Assembly: GCF_028736175.1 (NCBI RefSeq)
Contig: NZ_CP117880.1
Coordinates: 4,774,001-4,838,000, forward strand
Direction: 5' to 3'
Source: Sphingobacterium oryzagri
GTDB taxonomy: Bacteria > Bacteroidota > Bacteroidia > Sphingobacteriales > Sphingobacteriaceae
Length of the DNA: 64,000 nt
Part shown: piece after piece, positions 1 through 9,287 of the stretch
How the letters are laid out: every line of letters starts with the position of its first letter
How positions within the stretch are numbered: position 1 is the first letter of the stretch
Notes under the pieces: generated by a model
What the model was told of the DNA's origin: nothing
The model's database searches: none
The model's input: the letters and a program-made list of their open reading frames with translations, nothing else
Translations under genes and position numbers: made by a program

Positions 1-441
1 ACCATCTAGCATCAAATGGATCGGAATGCCAGAGGTATTCGAGGTAATCAAGGTGCCTGGTTTGCGAAATTGCTCAACCTGCTCGAAAACCGACTTCTTG
101 ATATCCAAACGCTCGACAACCACCTCGATGACCCAATCGCAGGATGCAATATCCTTCATATCATCTTCAAAGTTTCCGGTACTAATTCGCGAAACAAAAC
201 TTTTACTGTAAATGGGAGAAGGATTGGTTTTTAATGCGGTATCCAGGGAGCTGGAAACAATGCGATTACGAACGGCGGGGCTCGTCAATGTTAGTCCTTT
301 AGCCTCTTCTGCGGGAAGCAGTTCGCGCGGAACGATATCCAGCAACAACACTTCAATGCCGATGTTGGCAAAGTGACAAGCTATCCTCGAACCCATCACA
401 CCGGAACCCAGAACAGCTACTTTTTTTATACTTCTATTCAT
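1..441 (-). CDS. 3-hydroxyacyl-CoA dehydrogenase, N-terminal part (runs off the window)
   Basis: The first 147 codons are present; the gene continues beyond base 1. The protein opens with a Rossmann dinucleotide-binding motif, VLGSGVMGSRIA (GxGxxG at about residues 11-16), followed by the acidic LLLD end of the second strand, and reaches the conserved SNTSGIPI segment typical of 3-hydroxyacyl-CoA dehydrogenases. It would oxidise L-3-hydroxyacyl-CoA with NAD in fatty-acid beta-oxidation; in Bacteroidota this protein is often a large fusion with enoyl-CoA hydratase, which cannot be checked here. The ATG at 439-441 lies 26 bp downstream of a MarR gene on the same strand, so the two probably share a transcript and the regulator may respond to acyl-CoA substrates (inference). 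Confidence 0.85.
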   Translation of the reverse strand, partial: MNRSIKKVAVLGSGVMGSRIACHFANIGIEVLLLDIVPRELLPAEEAKGLTLTSPAVRNRIVSSSLDTALKTNPSPIYSKSFVSRISTGNFEDDMKDIASCDWVIEVVVERLDIKKSVFEQVEQFRKPGTLITSNTSGIPIHLMLDG

Positions 442-467
442 GTTATCCTATTTATTCGGTTTATATT

Positions 468-914
468 TTACATGTCCATCTTAACATTTGGCATATAGTT
501 AGCCGCCAGCTCATTTATTTTCTGCAGCGACTTCACCACCTGCGCACGCTCCTCTTCGGAAATCTGCGACTCCAGGTATTCGTTAAACTCACGAACAACA
601 TCCTTTGCCAGTCGTCTTTTTTCTCGCCCGAGCTCCGTCAAGTATACTTTCACAGAGCGCTTATCGGAAGCATTGACCTCCCGGTAAATAAAACCAAGCG
701 ACTCCAGATTATTTAACACCCGAGAAAGGGAAGTGGTTTTAACACCAGTAGAATTAGCAATCTGCGAAACCGACGTACCATCACGATGGATGTTAATCAA
801 AATGTACCCGGCAGCCTGCGTGAAGCCAAACTGCGATGCGATCACGTTATATTTGTTGGCAACAGTCTGCCAACTCAATTTTAAAAAATAATCAATAGTG
901 TTTTCCTGGCTCAT
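468..914 (-). CDS. MarR family transcriptional regulator
   Basis: This 148-residue protein has the winged-helix layout of MarR regulators. The recognition region TSVSQIANSTGVKTTSLSRVLNNLESLGFI (about residues 48-77) is followed by the wing (YREVNASDKRSVKVYLTELGR), where DKRS is the family-typical D-x-R-S. N- and C-terminal helices would form the dimer. The gene immediately precedes the 3-hydroxyacyl-CoA dehydrogenase on the same strand, with a good Bacteroidota promoter upstream at 946-976. Control of a fatty-acid degradation operon is inferred from this position; the ligand is unknown. Confidence 0.88.
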   Translation of the reverse strand: MSQENTIDYFLKLSWQTVANKYNVIASQFGFTQAAGYILINIHRDGTSVSQIANSTGVKTTSLSRVLNNLESLGFIYREVNASDKRSVKVYLTELGREKRRLAKDVVREFNEYLESQISEEERAQVVKSLQKINELAANYMPNVKMDM

Positions 915-945
915 AATCTGATCTACATTTACTATGCAAGCATAA

Positions 946-976
946 CAAATTTAAACCTTTCGATTGATAAAAACAA
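946..976 (-). promoter_or_regulatory. Bacteroidota-type promoter for the MarR-dehydrogenase operon
   Basis: On the minus strand a TTG (976-974) is followed after 20 bases by TAAATTTG (953-946), matching the -33 TTG and -7 TAnnTTTG elements used by the primary sigma factor of Bacteroidota. The predicted start leaves a leader of about 25 nt before the MarR ATG at 914. Confidence 0.6.
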
Positions 977-994
977 TTCTTTTACCGTTTTTCT

Positions 995-1072
995 TTAGTC
1001 TTCGCTATTCTTCCCCTCGCCACAGGCTTGCGACGGACAATCGGTACAGCAAGAACAGCCATCCGTCGACAT
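995..1072 (-). CDS. possible 25-residue cysteine-rich microprotein
   Basis: In the gap between the MarR gene and the oxygenase gene the minus strand has an ATG-to-TAA frame of 25 codons with five cysteines within twelve residues (Cys6, Cys8, Cys9, Cys12, Cys17). The first residues are MSTDGCSCC and the tail is polar (EGKNSED). The spacing CxCCxxC...C suits metal or Fe-S binding rather than random sequence. No similar protein is recognised with certainty, and neither a clear promoter nor a strong ribosome binding site was found. It could be a small metal-binding peptide or chance; conservation would decide. Confidence 0.35.
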   Translation of the reverse strand: MSTDGCSCCTDCPSQACGEGKNSED

Positions 1073-1175
1073 ATTTTAAAATGTGAAAAACTTTTAACTA
1101 CTGATTTTCTTATATTTAAACCAGCATAATACGTTGTTATACACAGCAACTATATAGATACGCTTGATATTACGT

Positions 1176-1183
1176 TACCTTTG
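1176..1183 (+). promoter_or_regulatory. -7 promoter element of the 2OG oxygenase gene
   Basis: TACCTTTG fits TAnnTTTG and lies 18 bp before the ATG at 1202, predicting a leader of about 12 nt. No TTG is present at the ideal -33 distance, so the match is partial. Confidence 0.45.
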
Positions 1184-1201
1184 TAATCTAATAAAATACA
1201 T

Positions 1202-2164
1202 ATGGCACTAGTAAATATTCCGCGCCTGGATCTTTTGCAATACACGCAGGGTACGGCAGCACAAAAGCAACAATTCGTGCAAGACATCGGGAAAGCTTTT
1301 AACGAAACGGGTTTTGTTACCATTGCAAACCACGGATTAAGCCAATCACTTATTGACGAACTGTATGCGGTGGTGAAAGCATTTTTCGAACTTCCGGATG
1401 CTGTTAAAAGCAAATACGAATATCCGGAATTAGCCGGACAACGTGGCTACACATCGAAAGGCAAAGAGAAAGCGAAAGATGCAAATACGCCCGACTTGAA
1501 AGAATTTTGGCAACGTGGCCAAACGATTGTTGGCGAAGAATATAGCAAGGCAGACTTCCCAGACAATATTACGGTAGATGAATTACCACGTTTTAATGCA
1601 GTTACCGCAGAAGTGTACAAAAAATTGGAAGATGCCGGACGGGAATTGCTTCGTGCCATCGCTACCTACCTTGAGCTTGATGTCGATTACTTCGAAGCGT
1701 TTGTGATCAACGGAAATTCTATCCTTCGTGCCATCCATTACTTTCCGATCGAAAATCCGGATGCTATTTCGCCGGATGCTGTTCGTGCAGGGGCACATGA
1801 AGACATTAACTTGATCACCTTGTTGATCGGTGCCAGTGCTGACGGATTAGAAGTATTGACGAAAGAAGGCGATTGGTTTCCAATAAAAGCCAAAGGCGAA
1901 GATATTGTGGTCAATGTGGGCGACATGTTGCAGCGCTTAACGAATAACAAGTTGAAATCAACCACGCACCGGGTAGTCAATCCGCCACGCGAACTGATGA
2001 AAACGTCGCGCTTCTCGGTACCGTTTTTCTTGCACCCCAAAGCGAGCATGAGCTTAGCAAGTCTGGATTCCTGCATCACAGCAGCGCACCCGAAAGCTTA
2101 CGAAGACTATACTGCCGGCGAGTACCTCGACGAGCGCTTACGCGAGATCGGGCTGAAAATGTAA
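1202..2164 (+). CDS. isopenicillin N synthase family 2-oxoglutarate/Fe(II) dioxygenase
   Basis: This 320-residue protein has the two-part layout of the family: an N-terminal DIOX_N region (residues 5-110, with the typical GFVTIANHG) and a C-terminal double-stranded beta-helix. The iron ligands are visible as H199-x-D201 (AHEDINLITLL) and H256 (STTHRVV); R270 and S272 (SRFSVPFF) match the RxS pair that binds 2-oxoglutarate. It is therefore expected to be a soluble oxygenase that hydroxylates or oxidises a small molecule. The substrate cannot be told from sequence. The gene stands alone: divergent from the MarR region and closed by a strong hairpin at 2184-2226. Confidence 0.9.
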   Translation: MALVNIPRLDLLQYTQGTAAQKQQFVQDIGKAFNETGFVTIANHGLSQSLIDELYAVVKAFFELPDAVKSKYEYPELAGQRGYTSKGKEKAKDANTPDLKEFWQRGQTIVGEEYSKADFPDNITVDELPRFNAVTAEVYKKLEDAGRELLRAIATYLELDVDYFEAFVINGNSILRAIHYFPIENPDAISPDAVRAGAHEDINLITLLIGASADGLEVLTKEGDWFPIKAKGEDIVVNVGDMLQRLTNNKLKSTTHRVVNPPRELMKTSRFSVPFFLHPKASMSLASLDSCITAAHPKAYEDYTAGEYLDERLREIGLKM

Positions 2165-2183
2165 TTACTTGTCGCTACGCGAA

Positions 2184-2226
2184 CAAAAAAAGGTTATACG
2201 CTGCATGGAGCGTATAACCTTTTTTT
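2184..2226 (+). terminator. bidirectional rho-independent terminator
   Basis: A perfect 12-bp stem (2191-2202 with 2209-2220, loop GCATGG) is flanked by an A-run on the left and a T-run on the right, 20-60 bp after the oxygenase stop codon. It can work from both sides but serves the plus-strand gene. Confidence 0.85.
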
Positions 2227-2750
2227 GTAATCTTTCCGTCCGCCGCTACACGGCAAATACACAACTGCAAAACGCTTTTCCCACCGAAGATGCTGCTGGC
2301 CGAGCAGAAAGTCTGAAAAAAGCCGTTGACTTTTTCCTAATGTATCTACCTCCAAAAGTGTCCGCTGCCTGATGAGCAACACTTAAGAAAACCAGCCGAA
2401 ACACAGCATAAACGCTGACCTAAAATTCGAAATATAAAAATTAATTAAATCGCTCGTTGTAAAACTAGACCGAACACAAGATAAAATCGACGAAAGTCTT
2501 TATACACATCGACAAATCGGCTATTTGTGACAGAAAACCCATTTCCTACGATTGGTCGAGACGACAAGGCTTAATCATCTAATTTTAGCCGCTAAACGTC
2601 TATTTTATCAAATTAAGCGAAAGAATTCCTATTTCTTTGAACAGTTTTTTGCCGGTGGAAAGGCGCTTACCGGGCAAGTGATAACGCCTTCAAGAATGCC
2701 CACACTGCGCAGAACTTACGTATAACTGCATCTTAGAATAGTACAACGAC
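2227..2750 (+). other. gene-free region upstream of the RND efflux operon
   Basis: About 520 bp without a convincing gene. The first 150 bp are open in one frame but match nothing recognisable; the rest is AT-rich. Imperfect inverted repeats around 2651-2690 (TGCCGGT...ACCGGGCA, and GGCG...CGCC) lie 60-100 bp before the adaptor ATG and could be a regulator site. No clear TAnnTTTG box was found. Confidence 0.4.
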
Positions 2751-3935
2751 ATGTTTCAATCCATTAAAATCAGTTTAAGAAAAGGAAAGCAATATTTCCC
2801 GATTATTTTCTTATTCGGGCTGGTTGCCTGTCATTCGACGCAAAACCAACAACCTGGCGGACCGCAAAATACGGTTCAGGAATATCCTGTTTTTATCGTA
2901 GAAGAAAAGACAACGACCTTATTTCAAGAATATCCGGCGACTATACAGGGCCAGCAAGATATCGACATCAGGCCGAAGATAGACGGCTACGTGGAAAATA
3001 TCTATGTAGACGAGGGAAGCCGAGTGGTCAAAGGCCAAAAACTTTTCAGCATCTTCAATCCGCAATATCAGCAAGATTTAAGTAGCGCAGAAGGTGCTGT
3101 TGCCAGCGCAAAGGCTGATGTAAACACGGCCGACCTGGCAGTTCGCAAAGCAAAACCACTGGTAGATCGCGAAATCATCAGTAAGTATGAACTTGAGTCG
3201 GCAGAATACACATTGGAAGCGCGAAAAGCGGCTCTCAAACAAGCAGAAGCTACATTGGCCAATGCGCGCGTAAATGTGGCCTACACGCAAATCGCTAGTC
3301 CGGTAGACGGCATTGTCGGAACCATTCCATTTCGGACGGGGAGCTACGTCAGCAGCCTGAGCACAGATCCGTTGACAACCGTATCCAATACGGGCAACGT
3401 TTACGTGTACTTCTCGCTCAACGAGAAACAACTTTTAAATCTTTCCAAGCTGCTTCCTGGAAAAAATATCGATGAAAAAATAAAGAATATGCCACCTGTA
3501 AAGCTGATCATGGCGAATGGTGAAGAATATCCAGAGTCCGGACGCATTGAGACGCTCTCGGGCCAGATAAGCACCGAAACAGGCGCAGCCACGCTTCGTG
3601 CGAACTTCGCTAACCCGAAAGCCATCATCCGCAGCGGCGGAACGGGTAAAATCCAGATACCACAAACGGTTGAAAATGCCATACTCATTCCGCAACAATG
3701 CACGTATGAACTACAAGGCAAACGCTTTGCCTATCTGGTTGACGCTGAGGGCGTGGTAAAATCGACAGAGTTAACCGTCATGAGCAACACCACCGGCGGC
3801 TATTTTGTGACCACGGCCGGTGTGAAAGCAGGAGACAAAATAGTATATGAAGGCGTACAAACGCTGCACGACAACATGAAAATTCAGCCTAAGGCCATCG
3901 AGCAGGCTAAAGTTTACGACACCACCGCGTTGTAA
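2751..3935 (+). CDS. RND efflux periplasmic adaptor (AcrA/MexA-like lipoprotein)
   Basis: The 394-residue protein starts with a lipoprotein signal peptide ending in the lipobox LVAC (Cys around residue 27), placing it in the periplasm, anchored in a membrane. The biotinyl-lipoyl half-motifs (IDIRPKIDGYVENIYVDEGSRVVKGQKLF and IASPVDGIVGTIPFRTGSYVS) bracket an alpha-helical hairpin rich in Ala, Lys and Glu (residues 105-170); beta-barrel and membrane-proximal domains follow. It bridges the permease downstream and the TolC-like channel. It is first of three genes, with 59 bp to the permease ATG. Substrates are unknown; the HAE1 class suggests drugs or other hydrophobic compounds. Confidence 0.93.
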   Translation: MFQSIKISLRKGKQYFPIIFLFGLVACHSTQNQQPGGPQNTVQEYPVFIVEEKTTTLFQEYPATIQGQQDIDIRPKIDGYVENIYVDEGSRVVKGQKLFSIFNPQYQQDLSSAEGAVASAKADVNTADLAVRKAKPLVDREIISKYELESAEYTLEARKAALKQAEATLANARVNVAYTQIASPVDGIVGTIPFRTGSYVSSLSTDPLTTVSNTGNVYVYFSLNEKQLLNLSKLLPGKNIDEKIKNMPPVKLIMANGEEYPESGRIETLSGQISTETGAATLRANFANPKAIIRSGGTGKIQIPQTVENAILIPQQCTYELQGKRFAYLVDAEGVVKSTELTVMSNTTGGYFVTTAGVKAGDKIVYEGVQTLHDNMKIQPKAIEQAKVYDTTAL

Positions 3936-3994
3936 GATAACGCGACTTGGAAATCGTTTTTCCAAGCAGCTTTTTTAAAAAAAAGAATATAATT

Positions 3995-6900
3995 ATGCTA
4001 CGTAAATTTATAGAACGTCCCGTTCTATCAACCGTCATATCGGTTCTTATAGTAATATTGGGTTTCCTGGGCATTGTTTCCCTACCGGTCACGCAATATC
4101 CGGAAATTGCTCCACCAACGGTCGTCGTTTCCGCTGCTTATCAAGGTGCAAATGCCGATGTTGTGATGAATAGTGTGATCGTTCCGCTAGAAGAGCAGAT
4201 CAATGGTGTAGAAGATATGACCTACATGACATCTACGGCGAGTAATGATGGCGCTGCCCAGATCACCATTTATTTTAAACTCGGAACCAACCCCGATCTC
4301 GCTGCCGTAAACGTACAGACACGTGTATCTAAAGCATCCAGCTTGCTGCCTGCTGAAGTTACACAATCAGGCGTAACGACGCAAAAACGGCAAAGCAGTA
4401 TGGTCATGATTTTTTCGCTCTACAGCGAAAACAAATCTTTTGACCAAACCTTTATACAAAACTATGCTAACATTAACCTGCTGCCAGAAATTAAACGTAT
4501 TGATGGTGTGGGTGATGCCACGGTATTTGGCGCAAAAGACTACGCCATGCGTATTTGGTTAAAGCCGGATGTTATGTCAATGTACGGACTTATACCGGCC
4601 GATATTGACCAGGCACTTGCTGAACAGAATGTGGAAGCCGCTCCAGGTAAATTTGGAGAAAATAGTCATCAAGAGTTTCAATATACACTCAAATATACTG
4701 GTCGTTTGAAAACGACGACGGAATTTGAAAACATTATCGTAAAAGCGCGCTCGACTGGGCAGATTGTCAAGCTAAAAGATATTGCCCGTTTAGAGCTCGG
4801 CTCGCAAACTTATGCCGGAAACTCAACGACCAACGGAAATGCATCTGTCGGGATCGCCATCTATCAGACGGCGGGCGCAAATGCAAAGGAATTGATCGAA
4901 CAAATCCAACAAACGCTCGAGACCTCTGCATTAACCTTCCCCGAGGGCATGAAATATACGTCGTTACTAAATGCAAACGACTTTTTGGACGCTTCTATTG
5001 ATAAAGTTATCCATACGCTGATCGAAGCTTTCATTTTGGTATTTCTGGTGGTCTTCGTTTTCCTTCAGGATTTTCGATCAACGCTTATCCCAGCAATAGC
5101 TGTCCCGGTAGCGATCATTGGTACGTTTTTCTTTCTCCAGCTCTTTGGCTTCTCCATCAATTTGCTGACGCTGTTCGCGCTGGTACTGGCTATTGGTATT
5201 GTAGTAGATGATGCGATCGTCGTAGTGGAAGCCGTACATGCGAAATTAGACGAGGGTGCCACATCAGCCAAAGACGCAACTATTGACGCGATGAACGGCA
5301 TCAGCGGAGCGATCATATCTATTACGCTGGTTATGGCGGCCGTATTTGTTCCGGTATCGTTTATCTCTGGAGCAACGGGCGTGTTTTACAAGCAGTTTGG
5401 TTTAACGCTTGCCATCGCCATCATCATATCCGCTGTCAACGCGCTGACGCTAAGTCCGGCGCTATGTGCACTGTTTCTAAAGCCGCACGCGGCAGACGGA
5501 CATCACAAAAAAAGTTACCTGCAACGGTTTTATGGTGCTTTCAACACCGCTTTCGAAGCCGTTACAGGAAAATACAAAAATGCCGTGTCCGGTTTGATAA
5601 AAAGAAAATGGTTAGCAGCCTTAGGTATCTTGGCTTTTGCGGGCACATTTTGGCTTTTAATAAAAACCACACCGACCGGATTTGTTCCTAACGAAGATGG
5701 CGGGACCATATTTGCAAATATCTCGCTGCCTCCAGCTTCGTCGCTGGAACGAAGCGAAGCAGTCGCTATCCAAATCGATGAAATGGTCAGAAAAATACCC
5801 GAAGTGGAATCAACCCTTCGGATAACAGGACAGAATTTCATTGCAGGCGCTGGCGGATCTTATGCAATGATCGTTATTAAACTAAAACCTTGGGCGGAGC
5901 GTACGAAAGCAGGACAGGATCTCCGAAGCATTACGGGTAAATTGTTTGGGATGACAGCCGGAATACGCTCTGCCCAAGTTATCTTCTTTTCTCCCCCTAC
6001 ATTGCAGGGGTTTGGAACAAGCAGTGGCTTTGAGTTTCAACTACAGGACAAAACTGGCGGCGAGCTGGATAAATTTAGTGACATCAGCTCCGATTTTATC
6101 GCTGCACTAAATCAGCGTCCGGAGATTCAATATGCGACGACCTCCTTCAACAATAAATTCCCACAATACCAGGTTACGGTAGATGTTGCGCGTTGCAAGG
6201 AAGCTGGCATATCCGTCAGCACCGTTTTAAGTACGCTGCAAGGTTATTTCGGTGGGGTCTATGCATCCAACTTCAATCAATTTGGCAAGCAGTTTCGGGT
6301 AATTTATCAGGCCGATAACGAATTCCGATCTACACCAGAAAGCCTCAACAACGTTTACGTGCGAAACGACAACGGCCTTATGGCACCAATTGCTGAGTTT
6401 TTGAAACTGGAAAAAGTATATGGTGCAGAAGCAATCAACCGTTTTAATTTGTTTACGTCTATCGCCGTGCAAGGTTCGCCTAATCCGGGGTACAGCTCTG
6501 GTGACGCCATCGCAGCTATTGAAGAAGTAGCGAAAGAGAAACTACCAACAGGCTATAGCTACGAATATTCGGGACTTACACGGGAAGAACTGGCCAGCGG
6601 TAGCCAAACGGTTTATATCTTCATACTCTGTTTAGTATTCGTCTACTTCTTGCTGAGTGCCCAGTACGAAAGTTATCTGTTGCCTTTTGCTGTACTCTTT
6701 TCGCTACCGATCGGTTTGGCAGGAACATTCATTTTTGCCAGCATTTTTGGCATCGAAAACAACATCTATTTACAGATCACCTTGATCATGCTCATTGGGC
6801 TCTTGGCGAAAAACGCAATTCTAATTGTTGAGTTTGCTGTGGCAAGGCGAAAAGAAGGCTACGGGTTAGTTGCCGCTGCTGTGGAAGGTGCCGTGGCTCG

Positions 6901-7138
6901 TTTCCGACCGATTTTAATGACATCGTTTGCCTTTATCCTGGGTTTGGTGCCGCTGGCATTGGCCTCGGGCGCGGGTGCCGTAGGAAACCGATCAATCGGA
7001 ACCGGTGCTGTGGGTGGCATGTTGATCGGTACTATTTTCGGAATCTTCGTTATTCCGGCACTTTTTGTTGTCTTTCAAGGATTACAGGAAAGATTTTCTG
7101 GAAAACCACCGGAGCAGCAGTCGCTAAAAGCGCATTAA
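3995..7138 (+). CDS. HAE1-class RND efflux permease (AcrB/MexB-like)
   Basis: The protein of 1047 residues has the full duplicated RND architecture: TM1, a large periplasmic porter/docking domain, TM2-6, then a second periplasmic domain and six further helices. The TM4 proton-relay signature is present (GIVVDDAIVVVEAVHA), as is the RPVLSTVISVLIVILGFLG opening and the final GAGAVGNRSIGTGAVGGM loop. The frame stays open upstream to 3947, but MLRKFIERPVL at 3995 matches the family start. It is the proton-driven pump of the tripartite complex; adaptor upstream and channel 31 bp downstream complete the system. Confidence 0.95.
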   Translation: MLRKFIERPVLSTVISVLIVILGFLGIVSLPVTQYPEIAPPTVVVSAAYQGANADVVMNSVIVPLEEQINGVEDMTYMTSTASNDGAAQITIYFKLGTNPDLAAVNVQTRVSKASSLLPAEVTQSGVTTQKRQSSMVMIFSLYSENKSFDQTFIQNYANINLLPEIKRIDGVGDATVFGAKDYAMRIWLKPDVMSMYGLIPADIDQALAEQNVEAAPGKFGENSHQEFQYTLKYTGRLKTTTEFENIIVKARSTGQIVKLKDIARLELGSQTYAGNSTTNGNASVGIAIYQTAGANAKELIEQIQQTLETSALTFPEGMKYTSLLNANDFLDASIDKVIHTLIEAFILVFLVVFVFLQDFRSTLIPAIAVPVAIIGTFFFLQLFGFSINLLTLFALVLAIGIVVDDAIVVVEAVHAKLDEGATSAKDATIDAMNGISGAIISITLVMAAVFVPVSFISGATGVFYKQFGLTLAIAIIISAVNALTLSPALCALFLKPHAADGHHKKSYLQRFYGAFNTAFEAVTGKYKNAVSGLIKRKWLAALGILAFAGTFWLLIKTTPTGFVPNEDGGTIFANISLPPASSLERSEAVAIQIDEMVRKIPEVESTLRITGQNFIAGAGGSYAMIVIKLKPWAERTKAGQDLRSITGKLFGMTAGIRSAQVIFFSPPTLQGFGTSSGFEFQLQDKTGGELDKFSDISSDFIAALNQRPEIQYATTSFNNKFPQYQVTVDVARCKEAGISVSTVLSTLQGYFGGVYASNFNQFGKQFRVIYQADNEFRSTPESLNNVYVRNDNGLMAPIAEFLKLEKVYGAEAINRFNLFTSIAVQGSPNPGYSSGDAIAAIEEVAKEKLPTGYSYEYSGLTREELASGSQTVYIFILCLVFVYFLLSAQYESYLLPFAVLFSLPIGLAGTFIFASIFGIENNIYLQITLIMLIGLLAKNAILIVEFAVARRKEGYGLVAAAVEGAVARFRPILMTSFAFILGLVPLALASGAGAVGNRSIGTGAVGGMLIGTIFGIFVIPALFVVFQGLQERFSGKPPEQQSLKAH

Positions 7139-7169
7139 TATCAGTTTTTACAGCATTTGAAATTTACAC

Positions 7170-8582
7170 ATGAAATCGACACGATTAAAATATATACTGC
7201 TAGCCACAACATTGACAGGCGTTGTCGCTTCTTGTAGGGTTACTGATGTCTATCAGCGACCTAACGTGGTGGCGGATAGCCTTTATCGAGAAGAATCTTC
7301 AACACGCGATAGCAGCATTGCCCAGCTCAGCTGGAAGGAGCTTTTCACAGATCCGCAACTACAAGCGTTGATTGAAGAAGGCATTGCGCACAACCTGGAT
7401 TTAAAAAATGCCGTATTGCAAATCGCTCAGTCCAGCGCAACTTTACGGCAGGCGAGATTGGCTTTTTATCCGTCTGTAGACGCTGGCATTCAAGCTACGG
7501 ATATGAGACAATCTGCGGCCGCACTGAACTTTCCGGACGGCCTGGCAAATCAATTTCAACTCGAGACCACCACGTACCAGGCGAGTATATCGGCAAGCTG
7601 GGAGTTTAATATCTGGGGACAACTGACCAGTCTGAAACGACAGGCGCTGGCCGAGTTTCTGCAAAGCGAGGCGGCCAAACGTGCTGTTCAGACACGCTTA
7701 GTCGCCGATATCGCAACGTCTTATTATAATCTTCTAGCACTGGACAAGCAGCTGGAGGTTTCAGAAAAAACGGTGCAAAACAGAATTGTAGATGTAGAAA
7801 CGATGAAAGCGCTGAAGGAAAGCGCCGTTGTGGATGGCGCAGCAGTGGTGCAGAGCGAAGCCAATCGCTACGCGGTGGAAGTCACCATTCCAGATTTACA
7901 GCAGAGCATTTTGGAAACAGAAAATGCATTAGCGATCTTACTAGGCCGAGGACCAACGCACATTGACCGCGGACGACTGGATGAAGTGCAAACCATAGAG
8001 ACCCTGGCGACAGGTGTTTCGTCGGCACTATTGGTCAATCGCCCGGATGTGCAACAAGCAGAATTAGCTTTTCAATCGGCTTTTGAAAATGTGAATGTGG
8101 CCCGTTCTTATTTTTACCCAACAATCACGCTTACGGCACAGGCCGGTTTGTCAACGTTAGAAATTCGTAATTTCTTTGACAACTCGATTTTCTACAACCT
8201 GATTGGCGGCCTGACGCAACCTATTTTTAATCGCGGACAAAACAAGGCGCGTTATCAAATAGCGCAAGCGCAAAAATTAGAAAGCTTAAACAGCTACCAG
8301 CTTAGCATATTGACGGCCGCGCAGGAAGTATCCAATGCGCTGGCATCGCACAAAAATGCACGCGCAAAACATGACTTACGCGAGAAACAGATCACATTTT
8401 CCAAAAAAGCGGTCGAATTTACGGAAGCGCTGTTACAATACCAGTCTTCCACGACTTTTACCGACGTTCTTTCCTCCCAGCAAAACCTTTTGTCTGCCGA
8501 GTTGAGCGAGGTATCAGACAGGCTGCAGGAATTACAAGCGGTCGTAAATCTTTATCGTTCACTAGGCGGGGGATGGCGGTAA
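7170..8582 (+). CDS. NodT/OprM family outer-membrane efflux channel lipoprotein
   Basis: This 470-residue protein begins with a lipoprotein signal (lipobox VASC, Cys about 22) and shows the internal duplication of TolC-type channels: two long alpha-helical repeats, each with two beta strands (SISASWEFNIWGQL and YNLIGGLTQPIFNRGQNKARYQ are the strand-flanking signatures). The C-terminus ends in the typical YRSLGGGWR. It would form the outer-membrane exit duct for the adaptor-permease pair directly upstream. Length and motifs are normal for the family. Confidence 0.94.
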   Translation: MKSTRLKYILLATTLTGVVASCRVTDVYQRPNVVADSLYREESSTRDSSIAQLSWKELFTDPQLQALIEEGIAHNLDLKNAVLQIAQSSATLRQARLAFYPSVDAGIQATDMRQSAAALNFPDGLANQFQLETTTYQASISASWEFNIWGQLTSLKRQALAEFLQSEAAKRAVQTRLVADIATSYYNLLALDKQLEVSEKTVQNRIVDVETMKALKESAVVDGAAVVQSEANRYAVEVTIPDLQQSILETENALAILLGRGPTHIDRGRLDEVQTIETLATGVSSALLVNRPDVQQAELAFQSAFENVNVARSYFYPTITLTAQAGLSTLEIRNFFDNSIFYNLIGGLTQPIFNRGQNKARYQIAQAQKLESLNSYQLSILTAAQEVSNALASHKNARAKHDLREKQITFSKKAVEFTEALLQYQSSTTFTDVLSSQQNLLSAELSEVSDRLQELQAVVNLYRSLGGGWR

Positions 8583-8624
8583 CCTAACACCGGCTCCTAC
8601 CCCGCCGCAAAATCTGTAAAAAGC

Positions 8625-9218
8625 ATGAAAAGGGAAATTTCGAAAGATACGATTATAGATACTGCTGTCAGGCTGTTCGCAAAAAAAGGCTTTCACGCCA
8701 CGTCGCTGCGCGAAATAGGCGAGGATTGTGGGATTTACCCATCCATGACCATTTACTACTTTTCTTCGAAAGATGGCTTACTCCGCGAAATCTTACAGCG
8801 TATAATCTGGCAATTAAAAACATTAGCCACGGCCGTTGGACATAAGAAAGGCGCGTGGAACCAGCTACACTTTTTTACTCAGCAAACCATAGCCTGGATG
8901 CATGAACACAATAACCTCGCCTGCATCCTTTTCCAAGAGCTGTCATTAAGCCGGTCCAGCAACAACGCTCACCTTTTGGAAGAGCTGGCACAACTGCACC
9001 GTAATCTTTTTCAGCGTTTGCTGCAAGATGGAGAAGCTACGGGCGAATTTGGTCATATTCCAGACAAAACATTCCTCTATCATGTCACATTCGGGACCTT
9101 TGTACATTTTTGGAACATCGCAAACTTTTCTTCCGCCTGCGGAACAGGCTCGAAAAATGAACCTGATACGATCGTCAATCAACTCATCGATCTCTTAGCC
9201 GCGCAGCTAAAAAAATAG
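8625..9218 (+). CDS. TetR family transcriptional regulator (first of two)
   Basis: The 197-residue protein has an N-terminal TetR helix-turn-helix (AVRLFAKKGFHATSLREIGEDCGIYPSMTIYYFSSKDGLLREIL, residues 12-55) and a divergent all-helical ligand domain. It follows the efflux channel gene by 42 bp on the same strand and is probably cotranscribed, which suggests it controls the pump in response to a pump substrate (inference). No operator was identified with confidence. Confidence 0.85.
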   Translation: MKREISKDTIIDTAVRLFAKKGFHATSLREIGEDCGIYPSMTIYYFSSKDGLLREILQRIIWQLKTLATAVGHKKGAWNQLHFFTQQTIAWMHEHNNLACILFQELSLSRSSNNAHLLEELAQLHRNLFQRLLQDGEATGEFGHIPDKTFLYHVTFGTFVHFWNIANFSSACGTGSKNEPDTIVNQLIDLLAAQLKK

Positions 9219-9287
9219 GTCGGTCGACGTATGTAATATGGATCAACAATCGTGCAAAAGGAATCGAGCAAGTCAAACCCCACGCTA

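Noticed and set aside
16..234. Plus-strand open frames at the left edge
   Set aside because: They are antisense to the clear Rossmann-fold 3-hydroxyacyl-CoA dehydrogenase start on the minus strand.
2169..2372. 67-codon plus-strand open frame after the oxygenase gene
   Set aside because: Its first part is the terminator hairpin and A/T runs, and the rest matches nothing recognisable.
5464..5691. Short open frames inside the RND permease and other large genes
   Set aside because: They lie in other frames or on the other strand of strongly supported genes and show no family features.
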